From an uncultured Verrucomicrobia subdivision 3 bacterium (GTDB lineage Bacteria > Verrucomicrobiota > Verrucomicrobiia > Limisphaerales > UBA11358): a DNA stretch of 64,000 nucleotides. How positions within the stretch are numbered: position 1 is the first letter of the stretch; every line of letters starts with the position of its first letter. The translations under genes and the position numbers were made by a program. Location: NCBI GenBank assembly GCA_903917705.1, contig CAIXBQ010000131.1:1-64000 (forward strand), written 5' to 3'. Of the stretch, positions 30,123-40,121 are shown in pieces. The notes under the pieces are model-generated. The model was not told the origin of the DNA, did not search any database, and saw only the letters and a program-made list of their open reading frames with translations.

Positions 30123-31034
30123 ATGATGGAACAAACCAGCCAGGCTTGGAATATGAACGAGAATGTTGATTTGTCGCTGCAAGACATCGGTTTCTACTCG
30201 AAGCTTGATGGTAACGTGGTCACTGCCGCCGCCATCGAGAAAATCCTGGACCGGCTGCCAAGCCGCGACCGGTGGTGTGTTGAATTCGGCGCTTGGGACG
30301 GGCTGGTCGGCTCGACTACGCGCGACTTGATTTTGAATCGCGGGTATTCGGCAGTTTTGATCGAAGGCAGCCGGGAAAGGTTTGCTGACCTGGAAAGAAA
30401 TTACGCCGGCCGGCCCGAAGTCTTCACCCTGAACCGGTTTGTTGGCTTTACAGCGGACAACGGGCTGGATGCGCTTTTGTCCGGAACCCCGATCCCGCAG
30501 CAATTTGATTTTCTGACGGTGGATATCGACGGCAACGACTATCACGTGTGGAATGCCATCTGCAAATACCGGCCCAAAGTGGTGATGATCGAATTCAATC
30601 CAACCATTCCAGCGGAGGTTCATTTTGTCCAACCGGCCGATCCCGCGCTGAATCTGGGGAACAGTCTGGCAGCCCTGGTTGAACTTGGGAAAAAGAAAAT
30701 GTATGAGCTGGTTGCCGTCATCGGCGTAAACGCATTTTTTGTGGCCCAGGACCTTTTTCCGGGCTTCGCTGTTACGGATAACCGGATTGCTGCCTTATGG
30801 ACCAATCGCGATTGTGTGACGTATTTTTTCACCGGCTATACCGGCCAGGTCTTTCTTCGTGGTTGCCGCAAGCTGCCATGGCACGACGACATTCCCCTGC
30901 GTGAGAACGACGTGCAAGTGCTGCCGGCATTTTTACGGAAGTATCCTCACACCCGGAAAAATCGTTTGTTTTACACTGCTCTGACAAACCCTTTCGAGCT
31001 GGTGAAAAAAATATTCAGACGGCTGGGGCGTTAA
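30123..31034 (+). CDS. FkbM-like methyltransferase-family protein
   Basis: WCVEFGAWDGLVGSTTRDLILNRGYSAVLIEG and DFLTVDIDGNDYHVWNAI. Start approximate. Confidence 0.6.
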   Translation: MMEQTSQAWNMNENVDLSLQDIGFYSKLDGNVVTAAAIEKILDRLPSRDRWCVEFGAWDGLVGSTTRDLILNRGYSAVLIEGSRERFADLERNYAGRPEVFTLNRFVGFTADNGLDALLSGTPIPQQFDFLTVDIDGNDYHVWNAICKYRPKVVMIEFNPTIPAEVHFVQPADPALNLGNSLAALVELGKKKMYELVAVIGVNAFFVAQDLFPGFAVTDNRIAALWTNRDCVTYFFTGYTGQVFLRGCRKLPWHDDIPLRENDVQVLPAFLRKYPHTRKNRLFYTALTNPFELVKKIFRRLGR

Positions 31035-31064
31035 TAAAACCGGCATACCATCACCATTCCTGCC

Positions 31065-31982
31065 ATGAAACGCGCCCTCATCGCCACCCTGTTTAACGAG
31101 GCGGACAATGTCTTGCGCTGGTGGGGCTGCATCCAGGCGCAAAAGGTTGTGCCGGATGAAATCGTCATTGTGGACGGCGGTTCCCGGGACGGGACCTGGG
31201 AACAATTGCAGTTGCTGGCCGCCGCTAGCAGGATATCCGTGAGGCTGGAGCAGCGCCGCTGCAACATTGCCGGTGGCCGTAACCGTGCGGTCGAACTGAC
31301 CGGTGCGGAAATCATCGCCTGCACGGACGCGGGCAGCTTTCTGGATCCCGGATGGTTCGGTGAAATTACCCGGCCCCTGCTGGAAAACCCACAGGTGGAC
31401 GTGGTTGCCGGGCGCTCGGTGAACCGGTTTGAAAACGAATTCCAAAAATATCTGGAACTCTTTGAAGGCCAGCCCGCCGAGCCGCGCACCACGGACGAAA
31501 TCTATCCCTCTTCGCGCAATGTCGCGTTCCGGCGGCAGGCTTGGGCGGACGTGGGTGGCTATCCCGAATGGCTCACGCTGACTGCCGAGGATGCGCTTTT
31601 TAATTTCGGGTTGCACCAGATCGGTAAACGGTTTTTTTACAGCCCGACCGCCGTTGTGAGCTGGCCCGTGCGGGACACGGCGGCGGGCTATTTCAAGATG
31701 CTTTATGGCTATGGCTACGGCGCGGCGGAGGCGCAATTGTATGCGCCATATTTCCGGCGGCGGACGGTCATCGCCGCTTGTCCGCCGGTGCTGCTGCTAT
31801 CGCGTTGGCGCTGGCGGCATTTCGGTTTCCGTTACCAGAAAAACTTGGCGAGCGCGCGCGGCTGGCTGGCCGGGTTGGTGCGCGGCCACCATCCGCCGCC
31901 GGGCTGGAAGCGGTTGAACGGTGTGCTGCTAAGCCCGCCGGCGCAAAATTATATACAAAAACAACCCCCCCGCCTCGGATGA
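31065..31982 (+). CDS. GT2 family glycosyltransferase
   Basis: ALIATLFNEADNVLRWWGCI, IVDGGSRDGTWEQL, GGRNRAVELTGAEIIACTDAG. Confidence 0.9.
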   Translation: MKRALIATLFNEADNVLRWWGCIQAQKVVPDEIVIVDGGSRDGTWEQLQLLAAASRISVRLEQRRCNIAGGRNRAVELTGAEIIACTDAGSFLDPGWFGEITRPLLENPQVDVVAGRSVNRFENEFQKYLELFEGQPAEPRTTDEIYPSSRNVAFRRQAWADVGGYPEWLTLTAEDALFNFGLHQIGKRFFYSPTAVVSWPVRDTAAGYFKMLYGYGYGAAEAQLYAPYFRRRTVIAACPPVLLLSRWRWRHFGFRYQKNLASARGWLAGLVRGHHPPPGWKRLNGVLLSPPAQNYIQKQPPRLG

Positions 31983-33124
31983 AAATCGCGCTGCTCATCA
32001 CCGACAACCGCGAGCCGTCCAAACAACACGGCCTGGCTGAGCCCATTTTCGGGGCTGCGCCGGCGGCATTGCTGCAAGGGTTCGCGGCGCTGCCGGAAAT
32101 CGAGGTTCACGTCGTCTCCTGTCTTCGGCAGCCGGTGCGCTCGCCGGAAAAACTTGCGCCAAACATTTTTTATCACAGCGTCGTCGTCCCCAAGTTCGGC
32201 TGGATGCGCACGGGGTATCAGGGGTGCATCCGCGCCACGCGCCGGAAGCTCCGCGAAATTCAGCCGGACATCGTGCATGGCCAGGGGACGGAATTGAACT
32301 GCGGCATCAGCGCGGTTTTCTCCGGTTGCCCCAATGTGCTGACCATCCACGGCAACATGCGGTCGGTGGCAAAATATTATGCCGCGCGTCCCGGCAGTTT
32401 TCTTTGGCTGGCGGCCCGGCTGGAAGCCTTCACGTTGCGCCGGACCGGCGGCGTTTTTTGCAATTCAGCTTACACGGAGGAGTTGGTGTCGCCGCTGGCG
32501 AAAAAAACATGGCGGGTGCCGAACGCCTTGAGGATGGAGTTTTTTGCCCCGCTGGCGGGCCGGGAAAAATCCGCCGTGCCCGTGCTGTTGAACGTCGGGG
32601 TGGTCCAGCCCTATAAACGGCAGCTGGAACTGCTGGCCGTGGCGCGCAACCTGCAACGGCGCGGCTTGAAATTTGAAATGCAATTCGCCGGCGACCGGAT
32701 GCTGCATACGGCCTACGGTGCGGAGTTTGACCGGCAGCTGGCGGCGGCGCCGGCCGGGTGCGCGCGGCATCTGGGTGAGCAGTCCACGGCGCAACTCTTG
32801 GCGGCAATGGATGCGGGCCGGGCGCTGGTGCATTTCTCGGCGGAGGAGTCGTTCGGACTCGTCGTTGCTGAGGCCCTGGCGCGGAACCTGAAATTTTTCG
32901 GCGCGGCCACGGGCGGCGTGGTGGATATCGCCAGCGGCGTGGATGGTGCGGAGCTGTTTTCGGGCGGGGATTTCGCCGCCCTGGAAAACAGCCTGGCGCG
33001 GTGGTTGACGGCGGGCGGCCCGCCGCCGCGGAATGCCGCGCAAACGATGCGTCAGCGCTATCATCCCGAAATCGTTGCGCGGCAGCACCTGGGGGTTTAC
33101 CGGGAAATTTTGAAGGCGGGTTGA
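31979..33124 (+). CDS. Glycosyltransferase family 4
   Basis: MKIALLITDNREPSKQHG start, ATGA overlap with the upstream gene; HFSAEESFGLVVAEALARNLKFFGAATGGVVDI. Confidence 0.9.
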   Translation: MKIALLITDNREPSKQHGLAEPIFGAAPAALLQGFAALPEIEVHVVSCLRQPVRSPEKLAPNIFYHSVVVPKFGWMRTGYQGCIRATRRKLREIQPDIVHGQGTELNCGISAVFSGCPNVLTIHGNMRSVAKYYAARPGSFLWLAARLEAFTLRRTGGVFCNSAYTEELVSPLAKKTWRVPNALRMEFFAPLAGREKSAVPVLLNVGVVQPYKRQLELLAVARNLQRRGLKFEMQFAGDRMLHTAYGAEFDRQLAAAPAGCARHLGEQSTAQLLAAMDAGRALVHFSAEESFGLVVAEALARNLKFFGAATGGVVDIASGVDGAELFSGGDFAALENSLARWLTAGGPPPRNAAQTMRQRYHPEIVARQHLGVYREILKAG

Positions 33125-33125
33125 T

Positions 33126-33905
33126 TTAATTTTTCCGCACTGCGACAGCGAACAGGGAACTTCCCGTTTTCAGGCTCCCTTGGGCGGCCCGTCCATGTTC
33201 GAAGGCATAGGCCGCTGACATCAGAACGGGCACCGGCCAGGGCGGCAATTTCAAATAATCAGCGTAGGTTTTTTGGGGCCCCATGGCGGACTCCGGCCGG
33301 TTTCTCATGCGGCGGAGAACGGGCACCATCCACGCGCCCCACCAGAAAATCTCCCGAATTTCCAAGCCGGTGTCCGCAAAGGCGGCGCGCAGGGTTTCGG
33401 GTAGATAACGTCGGCGGTGGCCTTGAATCGCATCAAAGTCCGAAAACAGCTCCGGCAGGGCGGGCACGCTGATGATTGCCACGCCGGCGGGTTTGAGCAA
33501 CTTCGCCATGCTCGAAACCGCGCCGTGATCGTCATCCAGATGTTCGATGACATCCAGAGCCAGCAGTGCATCAAATAGCGCATGGTTAGCCGGCAGCGGC
33601 TGGTTTAAATCCATTTCCACCAGGCTACGGCCGGGGTGGTCAATCATTTCCAATATCCGCCGGGAGATGTCGAAGCCCGTGGTGCTGTAGCCGGATTTTT
33701 CCAGCGCGTCCAGATTCGTGCCCCAACCGCAGCCGACATCCGCCACCGCCGCCGGGACGGTGACGCCGTGCTTTTGGAGGGTGGTTAATGCCAGTCGGGC
33801 GCGCGCCCGCCACCAGGGATGGCGGCGGACTTTTTCCAGCGTTTCTGCCAGAAATGATTCGGGCATGTTTGCGTCGGCCACGCCGTGGGACCAGATGGAA
33901 ATCAT
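33126..33905 (-). CDS. Class I SAM-dependent methyltransferase
   Basis: VADVGCGWGTNLDALEKSGYSTTGFDIS, DALLALDVIEHLDDDHGAV. Confidence 0.92.
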   Translation of the reverse strand: MISIWSHGVADANMPESFLAETLEKVRRHPWWRARARLALTTLQKHGVTVPAAVADVGCGWGTNLDALEKSGYSTTGFDISRRILEMIDHPGRSLVEMDLNQPLPANHALFDALLALDVIEHLDDDHGAVSSMAKLLKPAGVAIISVPALPELFSDFDAIQGHRRRYLPETLRAAFADTGLEIREIFWWGAWMVPVLRRMRNRPESAMGPQKTYADYLKLPPWPVPVLMSAAYAFEHGRAAQGSLKTGSSLFAVAVRKN

Positions 33906-34879
33906 CGCGGGCGGGAGTGATCGGGGTGATCGCGCTCAATCCCCAGAGTTTCGCGGATGATCCAACGCGGACGCAGTTTCACCTCGTTGTAGATTCGCCC
34001 GATGAATTCGCCCATGACGCCGAGGATGAGAAATTGTATTCCGCCCATGAACAAAATAAGGCAGACGATGGAAGTCCAGCCCGGCACTTCCGAGGGATAA
34101 TGACCCAATAGATGAAAATTAAAAATCTTCCACAGTATCACTATCACCGAGGCGCCGATCGAAACGGCCAGGCTTGCAAAACCCAGGTAGGTTGCCAGCC
34201 GCAGGGGAAATGCGGAGAAGGCAAAAACGCCGTCCATCGCCAGGCGCACCAGTTTGCGAAAGGGATATTTGGTGTCGCCGGCGGCCCGGGCATCGCGGTT
34301 ATATTCGAGTCCGATTTGCCGGAAACCGCTCCAGGCGCGGAGGCCGCGCACGAACACATTGCGTTCCGGCATGTCCCGCAGCACCGCCACCACGCATTGG
34401 CGCATCAGGCAGAAGTCACCCGAGTTCAAGGGGATTTCGATTTCGGCGATGAACTTGAGCAGCCGGTAAAACGCGGCATAGCAGGCGCGTTTGAAAAGAT
34501 TTTCTTTGCGCTGCCGCCGCACGGCATAAACCACATCATAACCTTCGTCGAGCTTGGTCAGACAAGCGGTGATAAATTCCGGCGGGTCTTGCAAATCCGC
34601 GTCCATTACCGCGACGTAATCGCCGTAAGCATGGGAAAGCCCGGCGAACACCGCTGTCTGGTGGCCGAAATTGCGGGCAAAGGACAGGCAGCGCCAGCGG
34701 CTATCCTTTTGATATTGCGACTTGAGCAAATCCCAGGTGCGGTCGCGGGAGCCGTCATCCACGCAGATGATTTCGTAGTCCATGCCCCACGTTGCGGCGA
34801 CCGCCCCAAGCCGCTCGAAGAGCTGGGGCAGCACGTCCTGCTCATTGTAGCACGGCACGATGACGGAAATTTTTGACAT
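33902..34879 (-). CDS. GT2 family glycosyltransferase, ArnC/DPM-like
   Basis: ISVIVPCYNEQDVLPQLFERL, VDDGSRDRTWDLL, VMDADLQDPPEFI, two C-terminal TMs. Confidence 0.94.
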   Translation of the reverse strand: MSKISVIVPCYNEQDVLPQLFERLGAVAATWGMDYEIICVDDGSRDRTWDLLKSQYQKDSRWRCLSFARNFGHQTAVFAGLSHAYGDYVAVMDADLQDPPEFITACLTKLDEGYDVVYAVRRQRKENLFKRACYAAFYRLLKFIAEIEIPLNSGDFCLMRQCVVAVLRDMPERNVFVRGLRAWSGFRQIGLEYNRDARAAGDTKYPFRKLVRLAMDGVFAFSAFPLRLATYLGFASLAVSIGASVIVILWKIFNFHLLGHYPSEVPGWTSIVCLILFMGGIQFLILGVMGEFIGRIYNEVKLRPRWIIRETLGIERDHPDHSRPR

Positions 34880-34939
34880 GGCGTCTCTGGGCGGAGTTAA
34901 ATAACAACTCGCGGTTTTGGCGCAAGTGAAAAGGCGGCC

Positions 34940-35998
34940 TCAATCCGCGCCGCGTGACAGGACTTGGCGGTAAATATCCTGCACCTGCCGGGCGACCCCG
35001 CTCCAGCTGTGCAGCTTGATGGTCGGGGCGGAAAGACCGGGCGCATCCGCATAAAACTGTTTCAACCGGGCGACATTCTCGGCGCTATAGCCAATGGTTT
35101 TGAAGTAGCGCACCTGTTTGCCGAAGCATTCGCGCGACCAGGGTTGATCCTGCACCAGTAGCGGCAGTCCGCAGGCGATGGCTTCGTGGGCGGAGAGGGA
35201 CCAGTTTTCGTAGGTGCTCATTAGCACGAAACCCTTTGCCGATTGAAGCAGGGCAATGATTTCGTCCTCGCTTTGGAGATGAGGTTGGTATTTGACCCAG
35301 CGGTGGTCAATGAGTTCTTTGAAACGCAGCCAGTAAGAGTCGTCGGGATGGTAGGGTTTGCCGACAAAGAGGATCGGCACCTCGGCGGCGCGGGCCAGTC
35401 GCGCCAGTTCGACCGAGCTTTTTACGGGGTAAATGGTGCCGGTGTAGATGAGATGCGGGGCTTCGCGGCGACCGGCGCCGGCTTGGAGGAACTTATCCGG
35501 AATACCAAGCGGGACGACGGAAATGCGTTCCGGCGGGACGCGATAGACTGTTTCCAGCACATATTTTTCACGTTCTAAACCGACGATGTTGTGGGTGGCG
35601 TTGTTGTAGGCGCACCAGTTCAATTGATTTTTCACCTGCCGGGCGACGGGTGTTTTCAAGGCTGCTTGGATTAGCCAGCCCTGACGAGTCAGCCGGGCGT
35701 TGGAGCGGTTGCAGGTTTCAGAAAAAAGGTTGGTCATCACTACCGGCTTGCCGGCGGTGCGGGCGAGCTTTAAGTACGAGTTGCTGGCGGTGCCAAAATA
35801 GTGGATCAGATCACCGCGCTGCGTCTGATCCCACCAGCGCAAAAATTCCACCTCCACGCCGGCGGACTCCAGGCCGGCCTTGGTTTGCTCAATTTGAATC
35901 TGGGCACCGCCGTGGGCCAGCAGCACCGGCACCGGGCAGTCAAAAAGCACTTTCACGCGGAGAAATGTGCCGTCCGCCGCCCCGCCCGGCAACGACAA
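34940..35998 (-). CDS. Glycosyltransferase family 4-like
   Basis: KVLFDCPVPVLLAHGGAQIQIEQTKAGLESAGVEVEFL; LSAHEAIACGLPLLVQDQPW. True start may be an internal GTG. Confidence 0.85.
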   Translation of the reverse strand: MSLPGGAADGTFLRVKVLFDCPVPVLLAHGGAQIQIEQTKAGLESAGVEVEFLRWWDQTQRGDLIHYFGTASNSYLKLARTAGKPVVMTNLFSETCNRSNARLTRQGWLIQAALKTPVARQVKNQLNWCAYNNATHNIVGLEREKYVLETVYRVPPERISVVPLGIPDKFLQAGAGRREAPHLIYTGTIYPVKSSVELARLARAAEVPILFVGKPYHPDDSYWLRFKELIDHRWVKYQPHLQSEDEIIALLQSAKGFVLMSTYENWSLSAHEAIACGLPLLVQDQPWSRECFGKQVRYFKTIGYSAENVARLKQFYADAPGLSAPTIKLHSWSGVARQVQDIYRQVLSRGAD

Positions 35999-36006
35999 CC
36001 TTTCAT

Positions 36007-37521
36007 TTATTTCGTCGGGGCGGACGCGCGGCGGTATACCACCAGGTTGTATTTATGATTGGACTGGTGCTCGTAATAACCGGGGAACAGGCGGTCGAGC
36101 CAGGCGATGTTGAATTTGTTTTCCTGCGTGTAGCTTTCACCGGTGGCCACCCAGCTTCCGCCGATCTTTCCCCGGATGGCGTTGAGCCAGCGGGGGTTGA
36201 TGATCAGGCAGGTGATCTCATCGCCCTCGCGAGGTTTGATAATCTCCAGATACGGCGGATAATAATACGCCGTAACCTTGAGCTTGTGCAGTGGGTAAAA
36301 GGCCTGAAAATCAGCCATCACGACGTCGGTCGAATGAATGGTTTTGCCGACAAAGGCTTCCACCTTTGAGTAGTCGCGTCCGGCTATGTCGGTGGATTCA
36401 AGCCCCAGCCTCAGGCCCGGACCAAAACCAAAAAAAACCAATGCCAGCAGGGTGAAGACAAGTTTTCGCGACCTCGCTGGGAGAATATCCCCGGGCTGCT
36501 CCAGCAGGCTCAACAGGCAGACGGTCAGTGGGATGTAGGTTTCCCAGCAGTGATAAATTTGATAGGTATAGGTCGTCTGCGCCAAGGCGGGAACGATAAA
36601 AAACGTGGCGGTTCCCAAAAACACCAGCCGCCGGCCGGTCGCATCTAAATTTTTGCGGCTCAAGATATAGACCGCCAGCAGAATCAGGAGCAAAATGGCC
36701 GACGTGGGGTCCTGCAGCAGTTTGTGCGGAAAGGCGGCAAGCTTCTGTTTCCAGAGGGGGGCATCCGGCCGGTAATATCCCTGGTAAAAACCCTGCGAAT
36801 AGTAAACCGTGATACGGCGGTAGGTTTCCCACATGCCTGTCCAATGGAGGTACGCGACCAGCGCAGCAAATCCAGTGGCAAGGCCAGCGGCAAGACTGCA
36901 AAGTTCCAGAAAAAACCTCCGGCCCGTCACCAAGAAAATCAAAGCCCCGAAGCCGGCGACAAACGGGCCGGTCGTCAGCGCAGTTGGCAAAAACAGGACG
37001 GCGGATAAGAAGATAGCCGTCCGTCGCCAGCCTGGTTTTGGAATGGTGAAGGCTAGGAAACAGGCCGCCAGCACGAGCAGTTCCAATGGGTCGTACCGGC
37101 CGGAGCGATAGTTGAACACCAGGCCGTAGCCGCTAAATAACAGGGTGGCCAACCCCGCTACTGCCGCCGGGCTGCGCACCAATCGGGCGCGCTGCACCGT
37201 CAGGCAAATGAGCGCGACTGCCCCGGACCAAAGCAGGTAGCCCAGCACCCGCACTTGAAAAATGCCGAAGCCTGCCAGCTTGAACCACACAAACAGCAGG
37301 AAGGGGTAAAGCGGTGAATTAACGACCCAGTATTCCTCCTTGGATTGCGCCCAAGCGGTGGAGGTGAAGCCGTGGCCGAAATATAAATTCGCCGACGGGT
37401 CGGTATAAGTCCCTTCGTCGTTCCAGACGGATGTGTACCAGTCGTAAGTGGCGATATTCAGCAGCAAAAAACCGAAGATTAGCCAGGCCCACAACGGAAT
37501 TTTTTTAAGGATGGAAAACAT
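36007..37521 (-). CDS. ArnT/GT39-like membrane glycosyltransferase
   Basis: Multi-TM; WNDEGTYTDPSANLYFGHG and VNSPLYPFLLFVWFKLAG. Confidence 0.8.
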   Translation of the reverse strand: MFSILKKIPLWAWLIFGFLLLNIATYDWYTSVWNDEGTYTDPSANLYFGHGFTSTAWAQSKEEYWVVNSPLYPFLLFVWFKLAGFGIFQVRVLGYLLWSGAVALICLTVQRARLVRSPAAVAGLATLLFSGYGLVFNYRSGRYDPLELLVLAACFLAFTIPKPGWRRTAIFLSAVLFLPTALTTGPFVAGFGALIFLVTGRRFFLELCSLAAGLATGFAALVAYLHWTGMWETYRRITVYYSQGFYQGYYRPDAPLWKQKLAAFPHKLLQDPTSAILLLILLAVYILSRKNLDATGRRLVFLGTATFFIVPALAQTTYTYQIYHCWETYIPLTVCLLSLLEQPGDILPARSRKLVFTLLALVFFGFGPGLRLGLESTDIAGRDYSKVEAFVGKTIHSTDVVMADFQAFYPLHKLKVTAYYYPPYLEIIKPREGDEITCLIINPRWLNAIRGKIGGSWVATGESYTQENKFNIAWLDRLFPGYYEHQSNHKYNLVVYRRASAPTK

Positions 37522-37559
37522 AAAGGGCGACCAGTGGCTGTTAATTCAGGAATAATAGG

Positions 37560-38765
37560 ATGGCTAAAATGGAATGGCAAGTGTCGCCCGCCGGGCGCCG
37601 CTTTAAAAAGTTGCCGTTTGCGGAGGCTGACGGCAACTTATGTATAAACCTGATGTCGCCAAACCACGCTTCCACCAAACCGGGCCGGCTCTGGCAGTTG
37701 GAGGCGCTCCGGGGGTTTGCGGCGTTTTATGTTTTGCTGCACCATGTCAGCAGTGGCTATTTGAAGCTAAAATACACCGTGTGGGGGTTGCCTTTCCGGT
37801 TCGGGCAGGAGGCGGTGCTCGTTTTCTTCCTGCTCTCCGGTTTTGTCATCTGTTATTCGCAGGCTTTGGCCGGGAAGGAAGGTGCCGGGGTTTCGGACTA
37901 TTTCATCAAACGAAGCCGTCGCATCTACCCAATTTTTATTCTCGCCCTGTTGCTGGCGTATATTGTCAACTGCCTGGCAGCGCACGCTTGGGTTCCCGTG
38001 GATTTCCGGCAGTTGTTTGGCAATCTATTCATGTTGCAGGATCATCCCGAAAGACCGGGGTGGGCCGTCATGCCGTTCGGTGGCAACATGCCCTTGTGGT
38101 CGCTCTCATATGAATGGTGGTTCTATATGATGTTTTATCCCATCAACCGGTGGGTTTCAGCACGGCGGCAAAAACATCTGGTTTTGGGACTGTGCGCCAC
38201 CGGGATGCTGGTGAATCTTTTTTACCCCAACAGTTTTTGCTGGTTTCTGGTCTTTTTCATCATCTGGTGGGCGGGGGTTGAAATGGCTCGGGAGTTTGCC
38301 GCGACCGGGGACGTGACCTGGCAGCGGCAAAAATCCATGGTGCTTCTGCTCGGACTGCCTCTGGTTTGGTACGGGATCATCAGCTGGCATTGGTGGCAGC
38401 AGGGCCAACCGCTGCATTTCATCACCTTCCCGCTGGTTGAATTCAGGTTTTTTCTGATGACCATGGTGTTCATCGGCCTGTTTTTCATCTGGAAAAAACC
38501 GGCGTTTATCGGGTTCAATCAAACGGTCGGCCGGTTTTACCGGGTGGGCGCGATTTCCTATGCCCTGTATCTGGTTCATTACCCGGTCATCTGCGGACTG
38601 CGGTTGTTCGGCGGGGAAAAATATTTTTACCCCGATCTGGCCCTGCGCATCGTGGTGGTGTTTGTGCTGGCCTGGCTGGCGGAAGGGATTTTTCAGAAAT
38701 GGATCAATCGAATCACCGCCCCGCTGTTGAAAACCCGGGTCGCTCGTCCCCGCCCGGTAGGTTGA
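37560..38765 (+). CDS. Acyltransferase family 3 (OafA-like) membrane protein
   Basis: LWQLEALRGFAAFYVLLHHVSSGYL; FFLLSGFVICYSQAL. Start uncertain (alternative ATG at 37653). Confidence 0.9.
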   Translation: MAKMEWQVSPAGRRFKKLPFAEADGNLCINLMSPNHASTKPGRLWQLEALRGFAAFYVLLHHVSSGYLKLKYTVWGLPFRFGQEAVLVFFLLSGFVICYSQALAGKEGAGVSDYFIKRSRRIYPIFILALLLAYIVNCLAAHAWVPVDFRQLFGNLFMLQDHPERPGWAVMPFGGNMPLWSLSYEWWFYMMFYPINRWVSARRQKHLVLGLCATGMLVNLFYPNSFCWFLVFFIIWWAGVEMAREFAATGDVTWQRQKSMVLLLGLPLVWYGIISWHWWQQGQPLHFITFPLVEFRFFLMTMVFIGLFFIWKKPAFIGFNQTVGRFYRVGAISYALYLVHYPVICGLRLFGGEKYFYPDLALRIVVVFVLAWLAEGIFQKWINRITAPLLKTRVARPRPVG

Positions 38766-39016
38766 TTCCGAAATGGGTCGATCGCAGGTGATGAATATAC
38801 GGGGTGCTCCATCATGGCTAGGCTGGATGGTGAGCCGGCGGGTTTTTATCAGCGAGTGAAAAGAGTTTTTCCTGCGTTGCGATACCTGAAAGCGGCTTAA
38901 GCCATTTATAGCAATTTAAATAAATCTGTGGCCATTAGTTGAGGGTTTGGCTGCTTTCCGGACCGCGCCATTGCCCCGGACCGGATCATCGTTTGACCAA
39001 GTGACTGGGATCGTTT

Positions 39017-39110
39017 CTCCCTCTCCGCGTCGGCGTAGCCGATGGGGAGGGTCGGGGTGAGGTGCGCGTTACTCCCTCTTGAGGTTCATGGGGACGGGAA
39101 CGGACGTCCC
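39017..39110. repeat. Intergenic hairpin cluster, REP-like
   Basis: CTCCCTCTCCGCGTCGGCGTAGCCGATGGGGAGGG (TCGGC-gta-GCCGA inside CCCTCTCC/GGGGAGGG) and GGGACG-ggaacgga-CGTCCC between convergent genes. Confidence 0.5.
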
Positions 39111-39134
39111 GGCTATGCCTTTACTTAAAACGCT

Positions 39135-40115
39135 CTAAGTGGTGGGAATTTTCTGCCGGGCGGCGAACCGTTCCAGCCGGGGCCAGACCTCGTCCGCCGT
39201 CACGTTCCACAGGCAGAACGGTGTGCTGAACCGGCAATAGTCCGAGCACGGCTTGTAAGGACAGGCCCGGCCCTCAAACATTTCCGCCGCTGGGTGCATC
39301 GGTGCAAACCACTCGTGCAGGGACGGCCCATAGATCGTGAAGGTCGGTACGCCGCAGATGGCCGCCAGATGACCGGGGCCGGAGCAGTTGCCGATGAAAA
39401 TACCGGCGCGGTCGATCTCTGCAAACAGCTCCGTGACGCTGCGCGGGCAGGCCGCATTTTCCCCGTGAGCCTGCCACCACGCGAGTTGGTCGGGGTCGCA
39501 GGCGATCTGGACGGAGACTTTTATTTTCCGCAGCCGCGCGGCTACCTGCCGGAAATGTTCCAGCGGCCATACGCGTGCCGGCAGCCGTGCACCGCTGTGA
39601 ATCAGCGCCAGAGACGCCGGCCCGCGTGGTGGGGGAATGATTTCCCCGCGTTCAGGCAGTTCCAGGCCGAGCGCGCGGCCGGCCACGCGCCAGAATTCGC
39701 TGCGATGTGCCAGCGGGTCGGGTCGCGCCAGTTCCTGCGTGAGGTAGCGGCGGCTTTTCAGACGGGAAAAACCCAGTCGTTCCCGTACGCCGACGGTTTT
39801 CAAAACCCAGTGGTCGCGGGGATCCCAGCGTGCCGAGACGCCTAGGTCGAAATGTTCCGCCGCCAGTTGGCTGCGCCGGCGCAGCATCTCCTGCCACGGC
39901 CAGCGCCACAGGTGGTATTTGCCGCGGAACGTCGTCCACGGTGCAATGAACGGCACCACGTTCACGGCCGGCCACAGGCGGGGTCCCAGTTCCAGTGCGA
40001 ATGGCTTGGCGAGGAGCGTGACGGAAAATTTTTCGGATGCGGCGCGGAGGAACGGTGTGGCGATGACAAGGTCGCCGAGACCCCAGAGTTCGAGGACAAG
40101 GAGCCGGGGTTTCAC
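39135..40115 (-). CDS. Glycosyltransferase family 9 (heptosyltransferase-like)
   Basis: LVLELWGLGDLVIATPFLRAA and IFIGNCSGPGHLAAICGVPTFTIYGPS. Confidence 0.92.
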   Translation of the reverse strand: MKPRLLVLELWGLGDLVIATPFLRAASEKFSVTLLAKPFALELGPRLWPAVNVVPFIAPWTTFRGKYHLWRWPWQEMLRRRSQLAAEHFDLGVSARWDPRDHWVLKTVGVRERLGFSRLKSRRYLTQELARPDPLAHRSEFWRVAGRALGLELPERGEIIPPPRGPASLALIHSGARLPARVWPLEHFRQVAARLRKIKVSVQIACDPDQLAWWQAHGENAACPRSVTELFAEIDRAGIFIGNCSGPGHLAAICGVPTFTIYGPSLHEWFAPMHPAAEMFEGRACPYKPCSDYCRFSTPFCLWNVTADEVWPRLERFAARQKIPTT

Positions 40116-40121
40116 GGTGGG

